Shown piece after piece: positions 8,132 through 17,438 of a stretch of 38,341 bases of DNA. The notes below the pieces were generated by a model, which worked only from the letters and a program-made list of their open reading frames with translations, searched no databases and was not told where the DNA came from. The stretch is from a virus. The stretch spans positions 1 through 38,341 of the IMG/VR virus record IMGVR_UViG_3300021075_000322; one strand, written 5' to 3'. Positions within the stretch are counted from its first letter, which is position 1; every line of letters starts with the position of its first letter. Both the position numbers and the translations under genes were made by a program.

Positions 8132-9627
8132 ACAAGTGGTGAACCATCTAAACAAAAAGGGCGTTTCGTATCCGCAAATCCAGAAATAGAATACGGTCCC
8201 AATACATACTGAATTGTGGCATCCTGAACGACGCGTGACGACTCCAAAAGGTGTACACTTTCAGAAAGCGTTTTTTGGTTTGCGTTCACGCTTAACGACT
8301 CATTTGCCAGTATTTTTTCCGCAATGCTGTAGTACTGGTTTATGGTTCCTGTGGAATCGGTGGCAGTGTTTTGCGTATTCAAAAGCCTTGCCAAAATCCC
8401 CGCCGTATCTACTTCCTCCGCAGATGCAATGGTCACGCTGGTCTCCAGTTTTTGGGTGGAAAAAAATCGACTCGAAGTCCGTTGCACATAAAAATATTGC
8501 GAGAATCCTAAAACGCTGTCCGTCACTTTTATTTTTTGCCCCGCCCTAAACCCCGTCTCTGTCGTTTTAAAACTTCCACTATACGATTCCCCCGCATACC
8601 GTGCCAATTCTGCTTGGGCATACCGTTTGGCAGAGACAATGGTTTTCAGAGAAGTATTTTTTATCTTTTTCGGTAAAATCTCATATTTTGCAATCGAAAG
8701 AGGATCCAGAACTTTTACGAGCACCGGCAGTTTTTGGTATCCCGAAACAACGATGGCTTGCCCAGCAGTCGGCTTATTATCTGAGCGGAATACTATCTTT
8801 TTCCCCGGGTAGTCATACAACGCGTCAAATGCCGTCGCATCGCTTAGCCCATTTGTCCCCACGGTTTTACTCACTCCCGCAACGGTCAACGAAATCCCAG
8901 AGTATTTTTCCAAAATCGAGTATTCCGTACTCGTTCCGTCTGCCGTAATGGTCGGTTCGGTGTATACCGCATTCCCGTCGTATTCGTCTCCCTCTACCAC
9001 CAACAAATTCACAATCTTGTCCCCCTGCTCGGTCAAGTTCAGGCTGTCTTTCGTCATGATGGCGTTTGTTTCCGTTACCTCGTACGGCGCCACCTCACTC
9101 CCGGGCAAAAAGAAATGAATGTTTTTGGAAGCGTCGATATAAAAGTTGTACGCCACGCGGTTGGCAAGGTCTGTCAAAAAATCCGTAAATTTTACATGCC
9201 CATAAAAGGCATAATCAATTACTTCCGCGCAATTCACATTGGTCGTCGTAAAGCCCGAAAGCTGTGGGTACCGGATCACCACATCGGCAATAATGGCGTT
9301 CACCGTCATGTTTTTGTAGATCTCCGCTATCAAATCTCCTTTGTTGGCGTCTCTGCTCCAGTCAATCGCTTCCACGGCATACCTCCGAATGTTTACAGAA
9401 AAACGAGAAGGAGACACCTTCAAAACCCGTCCAGAAAATTTCACTACGCTATCAATGGTCAACACCACTGCACTATCTACAGTGGGGGCTATTGCCGTGG
9501 CGTCGGTCGTTTGCAGTGTAAAGTGCATTCCATCTGGCTTCCCGTAGTGGTCGGTGCTCCACTCAAAACTATCTCGCACTAAAAACGCCGTTCGGTCTAC
9601 GCCGGCAACGGTTAAGCTTATGGTCAT
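8128..9627 (-). CDS. Tail hub / baseplate tip protein
   Basis: This 499-residue protein lies directly after the tape measure gene and is coupled to it by ATGA (9624-9627), where siphophages encode distal-tail and hub proteins. N-terminal strands (LTVAGVDRTAFLVRDSFEWS) and repeated SLTVAGVxxT segments suggest beta-rich tail-tip domains. KTTETGFRAGQKIKVTDSVL resembles hub proteins of the gp27/gpD type. One copy of the palindromic GTGTACAC repeat falls inside its coding sequence, translated as SVHLLES. Confidence 0.7.
   Translation of the reverse strand: MTISLTVAGVDRTAFLVRDSFEWSTDHYGKPDGMHFTLQTTDATAIAPTVDSAVVLTIDSVVKFSGRVLKVSPSRFSVNIRRYAVEAIDWSRDANKGDLIAEIYKNMTVNAIIADVVIRYPQLSGFTTTNVNCAEVIDYAFYGHVKFTDFLTDLANRVAYNFYIDASKNIHFFLPGSEVAPYEVTETNAIMTKDSLNLTEQGDKIVNLLVVEGDEYDGNAVYTEPTITADGTSTEYSILEKYSGISLTVAGVSKTVGTNGLSDATAFDALYDYPGKKIVFRSDNKPTAGQAIVVSGYQKLPVLVKVLDPLSIAKYEILPKKIKNTSLKTIVSAKRYAQAELARYAGESYSGSFKTTETGFRAGQKIKVTDSVLGFSQYFYVQRTSSRFFSTQKLETSVTIASAEEVDTAGILARLLNTQNTATDSTGTINQYYSIAEKILANESLSVNANQKTLSESVHLLESSRVVQDATIQYVLGPYSISGFADTKRPFCLDGSPLV
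8245..8263 (+). repeat. GTGTACAC palindromic repeat, copy 1
   Basis: CCAAAAGGTGTACACTTTC is identical over 19 bases to the copies at 14502 and 21200. This copy lies in the coding sequence of the hub gene, 114 bases upstream of the next gene's start. All copies have the same orientation. Confidence 0.8.
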
Positions 9628-12600
9628 GCGTTTACAAATCGTTGAGAAGAAAGGTTTCCCGCAATAGCATTTGAGAGAGTTGCTACCAAATCCCGTTGAG
9701 TCATAACGCTTCCTTGCACCGTCAAATTGATGATCACTGTTTGCCCCCCATTACTTCCTCCCCGCATCTGCACAGGAATACTTCGTCCATCTGGCAACGG
9801 AACAATCGCCTCCGGTCCCGCTTCTCCAGCCATTCCAAATACAGGGGAGCTGGTCACTCCGTATTGTCCAAATCCGTTAAAGATTCCCCCGTTTGCAAAC
9901 TTCTGAAAGCCCAGTGTAGCAGGTGCAATACCCAATTTCGCCGCATCTTGTGCTTTTTTTATAGCTCGGTCTATAGAGCTTGTAACGGCATCCATTGCAG
10001 AAATGTAGTTTTTAATAGCCGAACTTTCAGCGGAGGTGTTGATCGAATCATTAAATCCTTTTAAGCCCTCAGTCAGTTTCTTTTGCTGGTCATTAAGGCT
10101 CTCTTGGGTAAGAATTCCAACTTTAACAAGAAATTTTTGGATGTCTCCCAATTGGAGTCGTAGGTGGTTACCAACTGATTTCGCTTGCTCATCATATAAA
10201 GCATCTTCCTCCGCCCTCTTTTTACTTAAAAGAGCCACTTGCGCATCGTAAGTCGTTCTCAGTTCTGCCATATCCAAGTCATGCTGTTTTATTTTTTCCG
10301 CTGTTTCTTGCTGGTGCAAATAAATCATGCGTGAAAGTTCGTCCATGGCATTCACTTTTTTTGCCTCCTGAATTTGCGAGTCAATACTACCAATAAACCC
10401 CTCGTTTTTCTTTAAAGCGTCTTCCAAAAAGTGGATATTCTTCAGGGTGTCATCCGATTCTTTTTGTTGTGCGGCGTCTTGTTCTGCCGTTCGGGCGCTA
10501 TTCAATGCAGAGTGCATTTCTTGCTGTATTTTATTGTACTTCTCGGTCTCATCCACAATTTGCTTCTGCATCTCAATAAATTTGTCCGCCGCATTGTTCT
10601 TAAAGTCCTTATCACTTCCTTGCTGGCTTTTTGCAAACTCCTCATTGGTCTTTTGCTTGTTCTTCTCAAATTCCTCGTTCAATTTATTGTAGTCCGCCAC
10701 AATACTCTCGGTCATTTTCTTGTGGTCGTCGGAATTCTGTTTAAAGGTTTTTTTCAGGTCATCGTATTTTTTACTAAAAATATCAATTTTTGTTTTTGCC
10801 ACTTCCACCAACGCTTCCATAGATTTTTTTAGCTCGTCTATTTCCTTTTTCGCTTCTTTAGCAGACGCTGCAACTCCACTCCCACCACCCCCTAGATGTT
10901 TTTTCGCTGCTCCAGAAAACTTTTCTAGCAAATCATTGGCTGCTTTTATGTCCCCTTGTAATTTGTAAAATTCAGGGCTTCCAAGTCTCGCTTTCCCCAT
11001 GTCATCTTCAAGACCTTTTATTTTCCCTTTCAGTCCGTCCAGTGTCGGGAATACAGAATCTACGATTGGAGATACTGCCTTCATAATGGAATCCTTTACT
11101 TCTTGAAACTTTGCAGAGAAACTATCAGACAGCCCCGTCATCGCCGCTTTAAAATTCTTAAATCCCGTTATTATTTGAAATAGTGATTGGTTAACAGTGC
11201 TTGCTCCACTATTCGAAATTTCTTCAATGGTTTGAAAATGCCATCCAAAAGTACTCGCAGATCCACCAAGGGCATCTCCCAACATATTTATACCGGAAAT
11301 CATGCCATCAATAGCACTCGCTAAAACAGCCCTTGCTTTTTCAGAGTTTGCAAAAACTTCCCATAAAGCAGTAGCCGCAAGAATAACCCATCCTATTGGT
11401 CCCAGTGCTACAAAAAACGCTTTTATTAAACCCGTTGCAACTCCAATAGCAACACCAACTGCAATTTGCGCAGTAATCAGACCTCCATCTGCAATTGCTA
11501 GCGCAATAGTTGCTGCTCTTGCGGCTACCAATTGGTAGGTATACGCCGCTAAAATTGGTGTTAAAACTAACAGCAAACCCTTCACTAATCCCCAATTCGC
11601 TACTATTAAAGCTCCTGCTGCTGCAAACGGGAGAAGCGGAACCATCATTGCTCCAAAAGCCACCGTTGCCGAGGCAATCGCAGGAACTAAAGACCCGATA
11701 ATCGCCCCAGCAATTGCGAGAATCATTCCTTTATTTTCTATTCCCCATTTTATAAATTCGTCTATTTTTACAAAAACTTTTGGTAGTGTATTGGTAGCCA
11801 AGTCCAGCAATTCTCTTGCTAAGTTTTTTATTCCTTCATAACCGCTCGTATCATTAAAAGATTCTTGGAAACGAGTAAACGCATCCCCAATGTTCGACCA
11901 AATACCGGGCAAAGTTTCAGATTCCCTTGCCATTAAACCAAAAAACTTTCCCCCTTGCGCATCTAGGGAATTCAAAGACTCCTCCATGTCTTTAAATGAT
12001 ATTTGCCCTTTTTCTCCCATCTTTCTGATCTCTTCGGTTGCGACATTGAAATGTTTCGCAAGTGCTTCAATGATAGGAATCCCCGCACTCGTAAGCTGTA
12101 ACAAATCTTGCCCCATAAGTCTTCCTGCCGCCTTCACTTGCCCATACACAAGAGTGAGAGTCCTAAATTTCTCCGCATTACCCAGAGAAAGATCTCCCAT
12201 CATTCGCATAGTAGGAATTATTTTTTCTTGTTCCACACCATAAGCGAGTAATTGAGTAGCCGCTTCTCGGACTCCTTGTATATTAAAAGGCGTCACTTGT
12301 GCAAAATCACTCAAGTCTTTCAGCATCTTTTTGGATCTTTCTGCACTTCCAAGAAGTACTTCAAACGCCACTTTTTGTTGCTCATAAGTCCCAGCAACTT
12401 TCAACATACTTGCCCCTGTAAACCCTATCGCAGTACTCACTCCCGCCAATCCCAACGCAAACTGCTGGGAGCTCTTTACCGCCGAGTCCATGTATTTCCC
12501 CGCCGCATTCGCAAAAGAGCTCAGTGCTTGGGAAGCTCCTGAACTCATAGAATTGATGGAGGATTGCACCTCTTTAAACGCGGCACTGGCCATGTTCTGT

Positions 12601-12635
12601 GCGCTGATGATGATTTTTATTTCGTCATTGCTCAT
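9624..12635 (-). CDS. Tail tape measure protein
   Basis: This 1003-residue protein sets tail length and helps DNA entry. The N-terminal region (SSGASQALSSFANAAGKYMD, then QKVAFEVLLGSAERSKKMLK) matches the tape-measure N-terminal domain. Residues about 300-435 are a long run of hydrophobic Ala/Gly/Val helices. Residues about 600-800 are charged coiled coil rich in K, E, Q and D. Near the C-terminus AGEAGPEAIVPLPDGRSIPV is a common tape-measure motif. It overlaps the chaperone T frame by 11 bases and the hub gene by ATGA. Its length implies a long non-contractile tail of roughly 150 nm by the usual 1.5 angstrom per residue rule. Confidence 0.93.
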   Translation of the reverse strand: MSNDEIKIIISAQNMASAAFKEVQSSINSMSSGASQALSSFANAAGKYMDSAVKSSQQFALGLAGVSTAIGFTGASMLKVAGTYEQQKVAFEVLLGSAERSKKMLKDLSDFAQVTPFNIQGVREAATQLLAYGVEQEKIIPTMRMMGDLSLGNAEKFRTLTLVYGQVKAAGRLMGQDLLQLTSAGIPIIEALAKHFNVATEEIRKMGEKGQISFKDMEESLNSLDAQGGKFFGLMARESETLPGIWSNIGDAFTRFQESFNDTSGYEGIKNLARELLDLATNTLPKVFVKIDEFIKWGIENKGMILAIAGAIIGSLVPAIASATVAFGAMMVPLLPFAAAGALIVANWGLVKGLLLVLTPILAAYTYQLVAARAATIALAIADGGLITAQIAVGVAIGVATGLIKAFFVALGPIGWVILAATALWEVFANSEKARAVLASAIDGMISGINMLGDALGGSASTFGWHFQTIEEISNSGASTVNQSLFQIITGFKNFKAAMTGLSDSFSAKFQEVKDSIMKAVSPIVDSVFPTLDGLKGKIKGLEDDMGKARLGSPEFYKLQGDIKAANDLLEKFSGAAKKHLGGGGSGVAASAKEAKKEIDELKKSMEALVEVAKTKIDIFSKKYDDLKKTFKQNSDDHKKMTESIVADYNKLNEEFEKNKQKTNEEFAKSQQGSDKDFKNNAADKFIEMQKQIVDETEKYNKIQQEMHSALNSARTAEQDAAQQKESDDTLKNIHFLEDALKKNEGFIGSIDSQIQEAKKVNAMDELSRMIYLHQQETAEKIKQHDLDMAELRTTYDAQVALLSKKRAEEDALYDEQAKSVGNHLRLQLGDIQKFLVKVGILTQESLNDQQKKLTEGLKGFNDSINTSAESSAIKNYISAMDAVTSSIDRAIKKAQDAAKLGIAPATLGFQKFANGGIFNGFGQYGVTSSPVFGMAGEAGPEAIVPLPDGRSIPVQMRGGSNGGQTVIINLTVQGSVMTQRDLVATLSNAIAGNLSSQRFVNA

Positions 12636-12771
12636 TTTGGTTGCGTAAGGTGTTCCGTCTCTCCCTCTCTGCTTTTCCCGCTTCTCTTGCCAGCATGTAC
12701 TGGATGGTTTCAGTGCTTTCTTGTTCCATTACCGAAAGAGTGACCCCGTACACCTCGCACAAATCCAGCAT
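12625..12771 (-). CDS. Tail assembly chaperone, downstream (T-like) frame
   Basis: The frame continues past the end of the upstream chaperone gene and encodes MLDLCEVYGVTLSVMEQEST... to RNTLRNQNEQ. A stand-alone product from the ATG at 12771 would have 48 residues. By analogy with lambda G/GT it is more likely made as a fusion, by a -1 slip on the A5 run shortly before the upstream stop at 12789. Such fusions recruit the tape measure protein during tail assembly. It overlaps the tape measure start. Confidence 0.6.
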   Translation of the reverse strand: MLDLCEVYGVTLSVMEQESTETIQYMLAREAGKAERERRNTLRNQNEQ

Positions 12772-12788
12772 CACGCACCTGTTTTTTG

Positions 12789-13244
12789 CTATAAGGTTTT
12801 TGGTTCGTCCGAGGGTATAATAATGCCCAATTCCGGTGATGATTTCTGATTCTCGATCAACTCTTTTTTTTTCTCGGTCAACAGTTTCACTTGCTCGTCC
12901 AAGTCCTCCACCGTTGCGGTGGTGGGAAAAAGTTTCTCCACTTCGGTAAACAACGCGTCCCCGTCTTTTTTGGGAAGGTCGTTGTACAAATCCCATGTAA
13001 ACGGTTGCCCACCAATTTTTTTAATCGCCACCTCAATTTTCTTTTTCTTTTGCTTAATGGTCGCCGTCGGGTCAAAAACCATGCTCTTTTTCATCACATT
13101 CCCGTCCCCAATATCTTCTGCAGAGAACTGGATACTCGAGGAAGTCACTTCAGAAAGTTCCATATCTTCTCCAGCCGTTATGTAGGTCACAATCTCAACT
13201 ATTTGCTCCGAAACAGGGAGCGTAAAAGTGGTAGTATTTCTCAT
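12789..13244 (-). CDS. Tail assembly chaperone, upstream (G-like) protein
   Basis: This 151-residue protein lies between tail tube and tape measure, the conserved place for the G chaperone. It has an N-terminal beta part (TTTFTLPVSEQIVEIVTYIT) and a helical, acidic C-terminus with a coiled coil (VEDLDEQVKLLTEKKKELIE). Its end, CCA AAA ACC TTA TAG, contains an A5 run on which a -1 shift would read AAC CTT ATA GCA and enter the downstream frame. The start is the ATG at 13244, one base beyond the tube gene's stop codon; the longer upstream reading overlaps that gene. Confidence 0.75.
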   Translation of the reverse strand: MRNTTTFTLPVSEQIVEIVTYITAGEDMELSEVTSSSIQFSAEDIGDGNVMKKSMVFDPTATIKQKKKKIEVAIKKIGGQPFTWDLYNDLPKKDGDALFTEVEKLFPTTATVEDLDEQVKLLTEKKKELIENQKSSPELGIIIPSDEPKTL

Positions 13245-13245
13245 G

Positions 13246-14232
13246 TTAATAAGCGGTAAAAGTGTTAATAAGCTGTGCGGTTGCCATTTTGGCATCGGTC
13301 AAACTGTAGTGCGCGTTAAATGCAAATGTTTGCTCTGCTCGGTTGTTCTTCCCTCCAGAAAGTCCCCAGTCCTTCAATTTCACTTGAGAAATATCCAGCG
13401 TAAACTTGGGGTTAGTCGTCGTTCCAATCGTCGTTCCCGTGTCAATCATTTGGAATCTCAGCGCTTTGTAGGTATCAGCAGAACTCAAGTCAAAATAAGT
13501 ACTGTCACTCGCATCAATCGTAAATTCTCCTGTAATCTCAAATTGAGTGGGGAAAATATCCAAAGGATCCAATGCCAAGCCAAACGCCAGCTCTGCCTTT
13601 TTGGCAAACTTTATCTTTGCCTGTACAAAGTTAATAGCACTCGCCGCACCAAGCCCCGCAATATTCGCCGCCAATTTAATGGTGGCGTGTTTTGCCATAA
13701 ATACCGTTTCCGAAGTCGCCGCAAAAGAAGCGTTCGTTCCGGTAGATGGATATTTTCCTTTCCACTTCGCGTCAAACTTCATGTAGTCCTCCTTCACAAT
13801 ATCAAGGCTCAAACTATCCAGACGAGTCCCTAAAACTTGTTTCACGCCTGAATCAAACAAAATACCAGCCCCCGTTTCCACTTGGTACGAAGGATGCACA
13901 TTGTCGTTTTTCACCACAAAATCAAAAGTGTTTACCGTTGCTTCTGGGCTTCCCGCCGTTTTGGTCACTGTCCCAAACAGTTGCATCAATAACAGCCCCA
14001 AAGAATCTCTGCGGGCAATACCTTTCCCAGAAATCTCAGAAGATTTAGAAACGATATGCTCTCCAATATTACTTTCCAGCCGTCCAATAACGGGGTTATC
14101 TTCTTTCGTGTTTGCAATGGGCTTAATATCCAGAGGTTCATCTAAAAAAAGCGCTATTGTCGCCGCCGCACCGGTTCCCCAAGTGCTTTCTTTTCCAAAC
14201 ATTGCCACATCAGCCAGTCTTGTCTTTGCCAT
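13246..14232 (-). CDS. Major tail tube protein
   Basis: This 328-residue beta-rich protein begins MAKTRLADVAMFGKESTWGT, the usual start of phage tail tube proteins of the 'GxExTxG' type. The C-terminal half has a second related half (FEITGEFTIDASDSTYFDLS). It polymerises into the tail tube. It lies between the head-tail joining genes and the chaperones. The leader TTAACCCCCTTTGAT precedes its ATG. Confidence 0.85.
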   Translation of the reverse strand: MAKTRLADVAMFGKESTWGTGAAATIALFLDEPLDIKPIANTKEDNPVIGRLESNIGEHIVSKSSEISGKGIARRDSLGLLLMQLFGTVTKTAGSPEATVNTFDFVVKNDNVHPSYQVETGAGILFDSGVKQVLGTRLDSLSLDIVKEDYMKFDAKWKGKYPSTGTNASFAATSETVFMAKHATIKLAANIAGLGAASAINFVQAKIKFAKKAELAFGLALDPLDIFPTQFEITGEFTIDASDSTYFDLSSADTYKALRFQMIDTGTTIGTTTNPKFTLDISQVKLKDWGLSGGKNNRAEQTFAFNAHYSLTDAKMATAQLINTFTAY

Positions 14233-14250
14233 ATCAAAGGGGGTTAAGGG

Positions 14251-14463
14251 TTATTTTTCCAATTGTTGTTTCAGCAGGTCTTGTGCTTCTTCATAACTTC
14301 CTGCCTCAATTTTTATGTCGTACTCCGTAAAAACAAAAAGCTGTTTCACCTGTTCCACCGCTTGCACGGCTTTCAGTGCCTTTTTGTTCACTTCTGGCGT
14401 TGCAGGAGCTTCAGGAGTAGGAGCAATATTTTCTGCCGGTGGTGTAGTGTTGTCAGTAATCAT
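14251..14463 (-). CDS. Small protein with Pro/Ala-rich N-terminus
   Basis: This 70-residue protein has a disordered N-terminus (MITDNTTPPAENIAPTPEAP) and a helical C-terminus (SYEEAQDLLKQQLEK). It lies directly upstream of the tail tube gene, with one palindromic repeat 39 bases before its start. No family is recognised; it may be a tail-assembly or decoration component. Confidence 0.55.
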   Translation of the reverse strand: MITDNTTPPAENIAPTPEAPATPEVNKKALKAVQAVEQVKQLFVFTEYDIKIEAGSYEEAQDLLKQQLEK

Positions 14464-14501
14464 GTAAAGAAGAGTAAAAAGAAAAGACGAGAATCAAAAC
14501 C

Positions 14502-14520
14502 CCAAAAGGTGTACACTTTC
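14502..14520 (+). repeat. GTGTACAC palindromic repeat, copy 2
   Basis: CCAAAAGGTGTACACTTTC is identical to the copies at 8245 and 21200. It lies immediately after the stop of the gene ending at 14524 and 39 bases before the next start at 14463, in a non-coding gap. Confidence 0.85.
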
Positions 14521-14523
14521 GCA

Positions 14524-14997
14524 TCACCTCAAATACGGCGTACACCGCACCACAAACCTACAAATTGCCTCAACGGTTATTGTGTCCTTGCGTTCTCGAA
14601 ATCCGTAATCCACCGTTGCCCCCGTTACCGAGAGCACATTGGATTTTTTTAAAAGTTCTGTGCGGGCGATCTGAAGAACCGTGTCACTCATCCGTGTCCC
14701 ATTGGTATTCCGTTCTTCCATCATGGCCATCAATTCTTTCTTGGCGTTCTTCGCTCCGTCACTCTGCCCCATCCAGTTTTGAGCGTTTAAAATTACTGAA
14801 ATACTCATCCCGTAGGTATCTTCGTCGTTTGCACTATCCGCCACTTCGGTATTCGTTTTGTCACCGTCTACCGCAATGCACGGCATATATGCCCCCGCAA
14901 TCATTATGGGGTCACCCCAATACACTTTTTTAATACCCCGAGTTGGTACAAGGTTTGTTTCCAAAAGCGCGATAATGTAGTCAATCAAGTCTTTCAT
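14524..14997 (-). CDS. Tail terminator/completion-like protein
   Basis: This 157-residue protein begins MKDLIDYIIALLETNLVPTR and has a beta-rich core (ISVILNAQNWM and DTITVEAICRFVVRC). Position after the gpG-like gene and before tail tube fits the tail terminator/joining proteins of siphophages. It shares ATGA with the preceding gene (14994-14997). Confidence 0.6.
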   Translation of the reverse strand: MKDLIDYIIALLETNLVPTRGIKKVYWGDPIMIAGAYMPCIAVDGDKTNTEVADSANDEDTYGMSISVILNAQNWMGQSDGAKNAKKELMAMMEERNTNGTRMSDTVLQIARTELLKKSNVLSVTGATVDYGFRERKDTITVEAICRFVVRCTPYLR

Positions 14998-15488
14998 TTT
15001 CCTTTGGTAAAGTGTCCCCGTACCTCATCGAGGTATTCCGTAAAAAATCTCTGTACTTCCTTTCTTCTCGTGTCGTCAATCTTCATCATCATACGACGAG
15101 GGAGACGAGTTCTTGTTTTGTTCGATTGGTGGTATGCAAAGTAAGAAGCACTATTCCAGAGAGTAAGACTCGTAGAATTCACAAGCCCCGAAAAACTCTT
15201 TCCCATCAATCCCGTTCGTTCCAAAATTCTTTTATTCCCATACTTCTTCAGTTTCGCACTTGCATACGCAGGAGACAGTGGAGCCCATCCTCCAGCAAGT
15301 GTTTTCCCTTCGTCTTGCATGTTTTCTTTCCAAGTTTTAATAAGAAACTCTTGTGCACTCATCAAAGGTTTTGAGAAATTCGAAATTTCCTTCCCAATAA
15401 AATCAAAAGCCCGTGATACTTGCTGTTCTCCCTCAATAGAAAATGAGAGATTCAAATACTTCCCGTTGCTGGAAGAAGTTCTCGCCAT
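14994..15488 (-). CDS. Phage virion morphogenesis protein (Mu gpG-like)
   Basis: This 164-residue basic protein has the family's central motif GKTLAGGWAPLSPAYASAKL followed by KRILERTGLMGKSF and a hydrophobic SASYFAYHQ block. These correspond to the phage virion morphogenesis (tail completion) family, which joins tail to head. It lies between the gp36-like and tail terminator genes, as in Mu-like head-tail modules. Confidence 0.8.
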   Translation of the reverse strand: MARTSSSNGKYLNLSFSIEGEQQVSRAFDFIGKEISNFSKPLMSAQEFLIKTWKENMQDEGKTLAGGWAPLSPAYASAKLKKYGNKRILERTGLMGKSFSGLVNSTSLTLWNSASYFAYHQSNKTRTRLPRRMMMKIDDTRRKEVQRFFTEYLDEVRGHFTKGK

Positions 15489-15494
15489 GGTTTT

Positions 15495-15950
15495 TTAAAA
15501 AACTTGCGCCTTGGTAAACATACGGTCGGTAGAATCAGTAGGATTCCCAGAAATCCCAATATGAGAAGCCTCTTTGAGTCCAAACTCCTCAAGTGAAGCA
15601 CTAAAAAGCCGAATATTCCCACTCTGTATTTTTCTCAGCTCTGCCCTCAGCATTCCAATCCGTTTGCCCGATTCGTCTGCCATTGCTATGTCTTGCCCTT
15701 TGTACTGCGAGTATAAAAGGCGAGAAGCCGCAAGATTCGTCCCCAAATCAATGAGGAAATTCTTGGCGGTGGAGTTCGCAAATCCCGCATCGGTAAAAAT
15801 ACTCATGGCGTACCGTGACCCCACAGAAGAAATCACTTCCGCCTCTGCCCCGTTTACATGGTGCAAAATATCCGCGTCGGAAAGAAAAGAATTCTCATCG
15901 AACCCCGCTTCTTTCCGTACTCGTGCCGCATCTAAAAAGAGAAGTGCCAT
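15495..15950 (-). CDS. Head-tail connector protein (DUF1320/gp36-like)
   Basis: This 151-residue protein begins MALLFLDAARVRKEAGFDEN, with the helical layout of adaptor proteins that sit under the portal: SDADILHHVNGAEAEVISSV, then a helix with NFLIDLGTNLAASRLLYSQY. It lies three bases after the preceding gene and six bases before the gpG-like gene. The DUF1320/gp6-type assignment is from pattern and position. Confidence 0.7.
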   Translation of the reverse strand: MALLFLDAARVRKEAGFDENSFLSDADILHHVNGAEAEVISSVGSRYAMSIFTDAGFANSTAKNFLIDLGTNLAASRLLYSQYKGQDIAMADESGKRIGMLRAELRKIQSGNIRLFSASLEEFGLKEASHIGISGNPTDSTDRMFTKAQVF

Positions 15951-15953
15951 AAA

Positions 15954-16397
15954 TTATGCAATAAGACCTGCTTCTAAAAGTTCCTCAAGATTTTCTGCAG
16001 AAACATCGGGAATTTCTTCCCCAATCGAAACTTCAATCCCACCATCTACTTTCAGATGAACAAGTGCGGTATACTTTTTTACACTGATATTTTTCCCGGA
16101 TTTCTTTTTTGTGTTTTCTGCAGGAATAATCGGTGCCGTTCCTTCTATAGGAGTAATAACATCTCCATCGGTAGGAGTAGTATCGACTTCTGGAGTTTTT
16201 TCTTCCGTTGTAGAAAGTACTTCTCCGGTCGATTCGGTAGAATTTTCACTTTCAGAAGGAGCCGGAGTTTCGCCAGAAAGTACTTCAATCTCAGCAATGA
16301 GATCTGCTTTCTTTTTGCCGATGGGATTGTTGCCAGAAAGTTCTTTGTACAATGCACAAAGTTCTTCGTAGGTTACATTTGCGTATTCCGAAGTCAT
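15954..16397 (-). CDS. Structural protein with HeH/SAP-like N-terminus
   Basis: This 147-residue protein begins TYEELCALYKELSGNNPIGK, KKADLIAEIEVL, a helix-extended-helix (SAP/Rho-N-like) unit. A disordered Ser/Thr/Glu/Pro linker follows (about 40-105). The end, YTALVHLKVDGGIEVSIGEE with a final LLEAGLIA, matches a short beta module common in phage head-tail genes. The start at 16397 follows the leader CTTTAACCCCTTTTTTT exactly. It probably acts in head completion or DNA contact. Confidence 0.6.
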   Translation of the reverse strand: MTSEYANVTYEELCALYKELSGNNPIGKKKADLIAEIEVLSGETPAPSESENSTESTGEVLSTTEEKTPEVDTTPTDGDVITPIEGTAPIIPAENTKKKSGKNISVKKYTALVHLKVDGGIEVSIGEEIPDVSAENLEELLEAGLIA

Positions 16398-16468
16398 AAA
16401 AAAAGGGGTTAAAGAAAAGAGTAATAACTCATTCCCACCCCTCATTTCTGAGGAGCGGGCGAGAGTCA

Positions 16469-17413
16469 TTATCGAACTCCAGCGATAACATACGCCGTTT
16501 TTGGTTCAATAACCTTCAGATCAAATTCTTCTTTTGCGTAGATGAATTGTCCTTCTGGGTCTTCTTGCATCTGTCCTTCCAAAATCTGTCGAGTAGGCGT
16601 TACTCGAGGACGGTAGCATTTTCCGAATGAGTAGCTCTTCTCTGTTGGTTCTTGTTCTACATATCCAACGAATACCGAAGAGTTCCAGATAGGAGCAAGA
16701 GTATCCGCAGCACCTTTTAGTGCAGAGTTATACATCGCGTCTCCTACAATAAGATTTGTAATTCCAAAAATAGCTCCCATCTGAGATGCTAATAATTCAT
16801 AAGATACAAAGTCTTTCCCTGGAAATCTTGCAAGAATATCAGGGTGAACAATAAGTTCTTGCAGTGCGAACCATCCAATAGCCATAGTATTTGGTGTGAA
16901 TCCGGAATTTGTTTTTATGAGCTGCACCGCGGTTTTTACATCTTTAATAGGATGAGAAGCTCCTGAAGTAGAATCACTCCATTTTGCAGTCCCAGAAAGC
17001 GTGGTATTCTGTGTGATAACAGAAGTGTTGGTCGCTGCATCAGCAATCAATTTTTCTAATCCTACTTGGAATTTTCCGGTCAAGTTCCACGCTGCATCTG
17101 TCTTTGGACGAATTGGAAGATCCGCTTCTTCAATTTCTTTTTTGGTAACCAGCTGTTTCAGTCTGTAGTCCTTAATATCAAAAAACGCCCCAATGGATAC
17201 TTGCATACTCACTTCAGGAGAAGGAGCATTAAACGCAATTGGTGTTGTATCAATACGAAGATTCTCAGCTCCGTATGTTGCAATTTGTCCAGTTCGTTTA
17301 TTCGTTAAAACGGTAGGGAATATTTTGTCGCCGATGAATTTAAATCCGTTATGATTATACCCGAGGGATTGGTCGGTAAGCAGAGGTGAGACTCTGAGCG
17401 AGGTAGGTAACAT
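16469..17413 (-). CDS. Major capsid protein
   Basis: This 314-residue protein is probably of the HK97 fold. It follows the protease/scaffold and decoration genes, as expected. Residues about 85-125 (FFDIKDYRLKQLVTKKEIEE) fit a spine-helix region. AIGWFALQELIVHPDILARF and GKDFVSYELLASQMGAIFGI, then the C-terminal EGQFIYAKEEFDLKVIEPKT block, match phage major capsid proteins of Mu-like modules. The 71 bases between this gene and the next hold only the leader of that gene. Confidence 0.85.
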   Translation of the reverse strand: MLPTSLRVSPLLTDQSLGYNHNGFKFIGDKIFPTVLTNKRTGQIATYGAENLRIDTTPIAFNAPSPEVSMQVSIGAFFDIKDYRLKQLVTKKEIEEADLPIRPKTDAAWNLTGKFQVGLEKLIADAATNTSVITQNTTLSGTAKWSDSTSGASHPIKDVKTAVQLIKTNSGFTPNTMAIGWFALQELIVHPDILARFPGKDFVSYELLASQMGAIFGITNLIVGDAMYNSALKGAADTLAPIWNSSVFVGYVEQEPTEKSYSFGKCYRPRVTPTRQILEGQMQEDPEGQFIYAKEEFDLKVIEPKTAYVIAGVR

Positions 17414-17438
17414 AGATTTTTAGTGAAGGAATGAAAAA

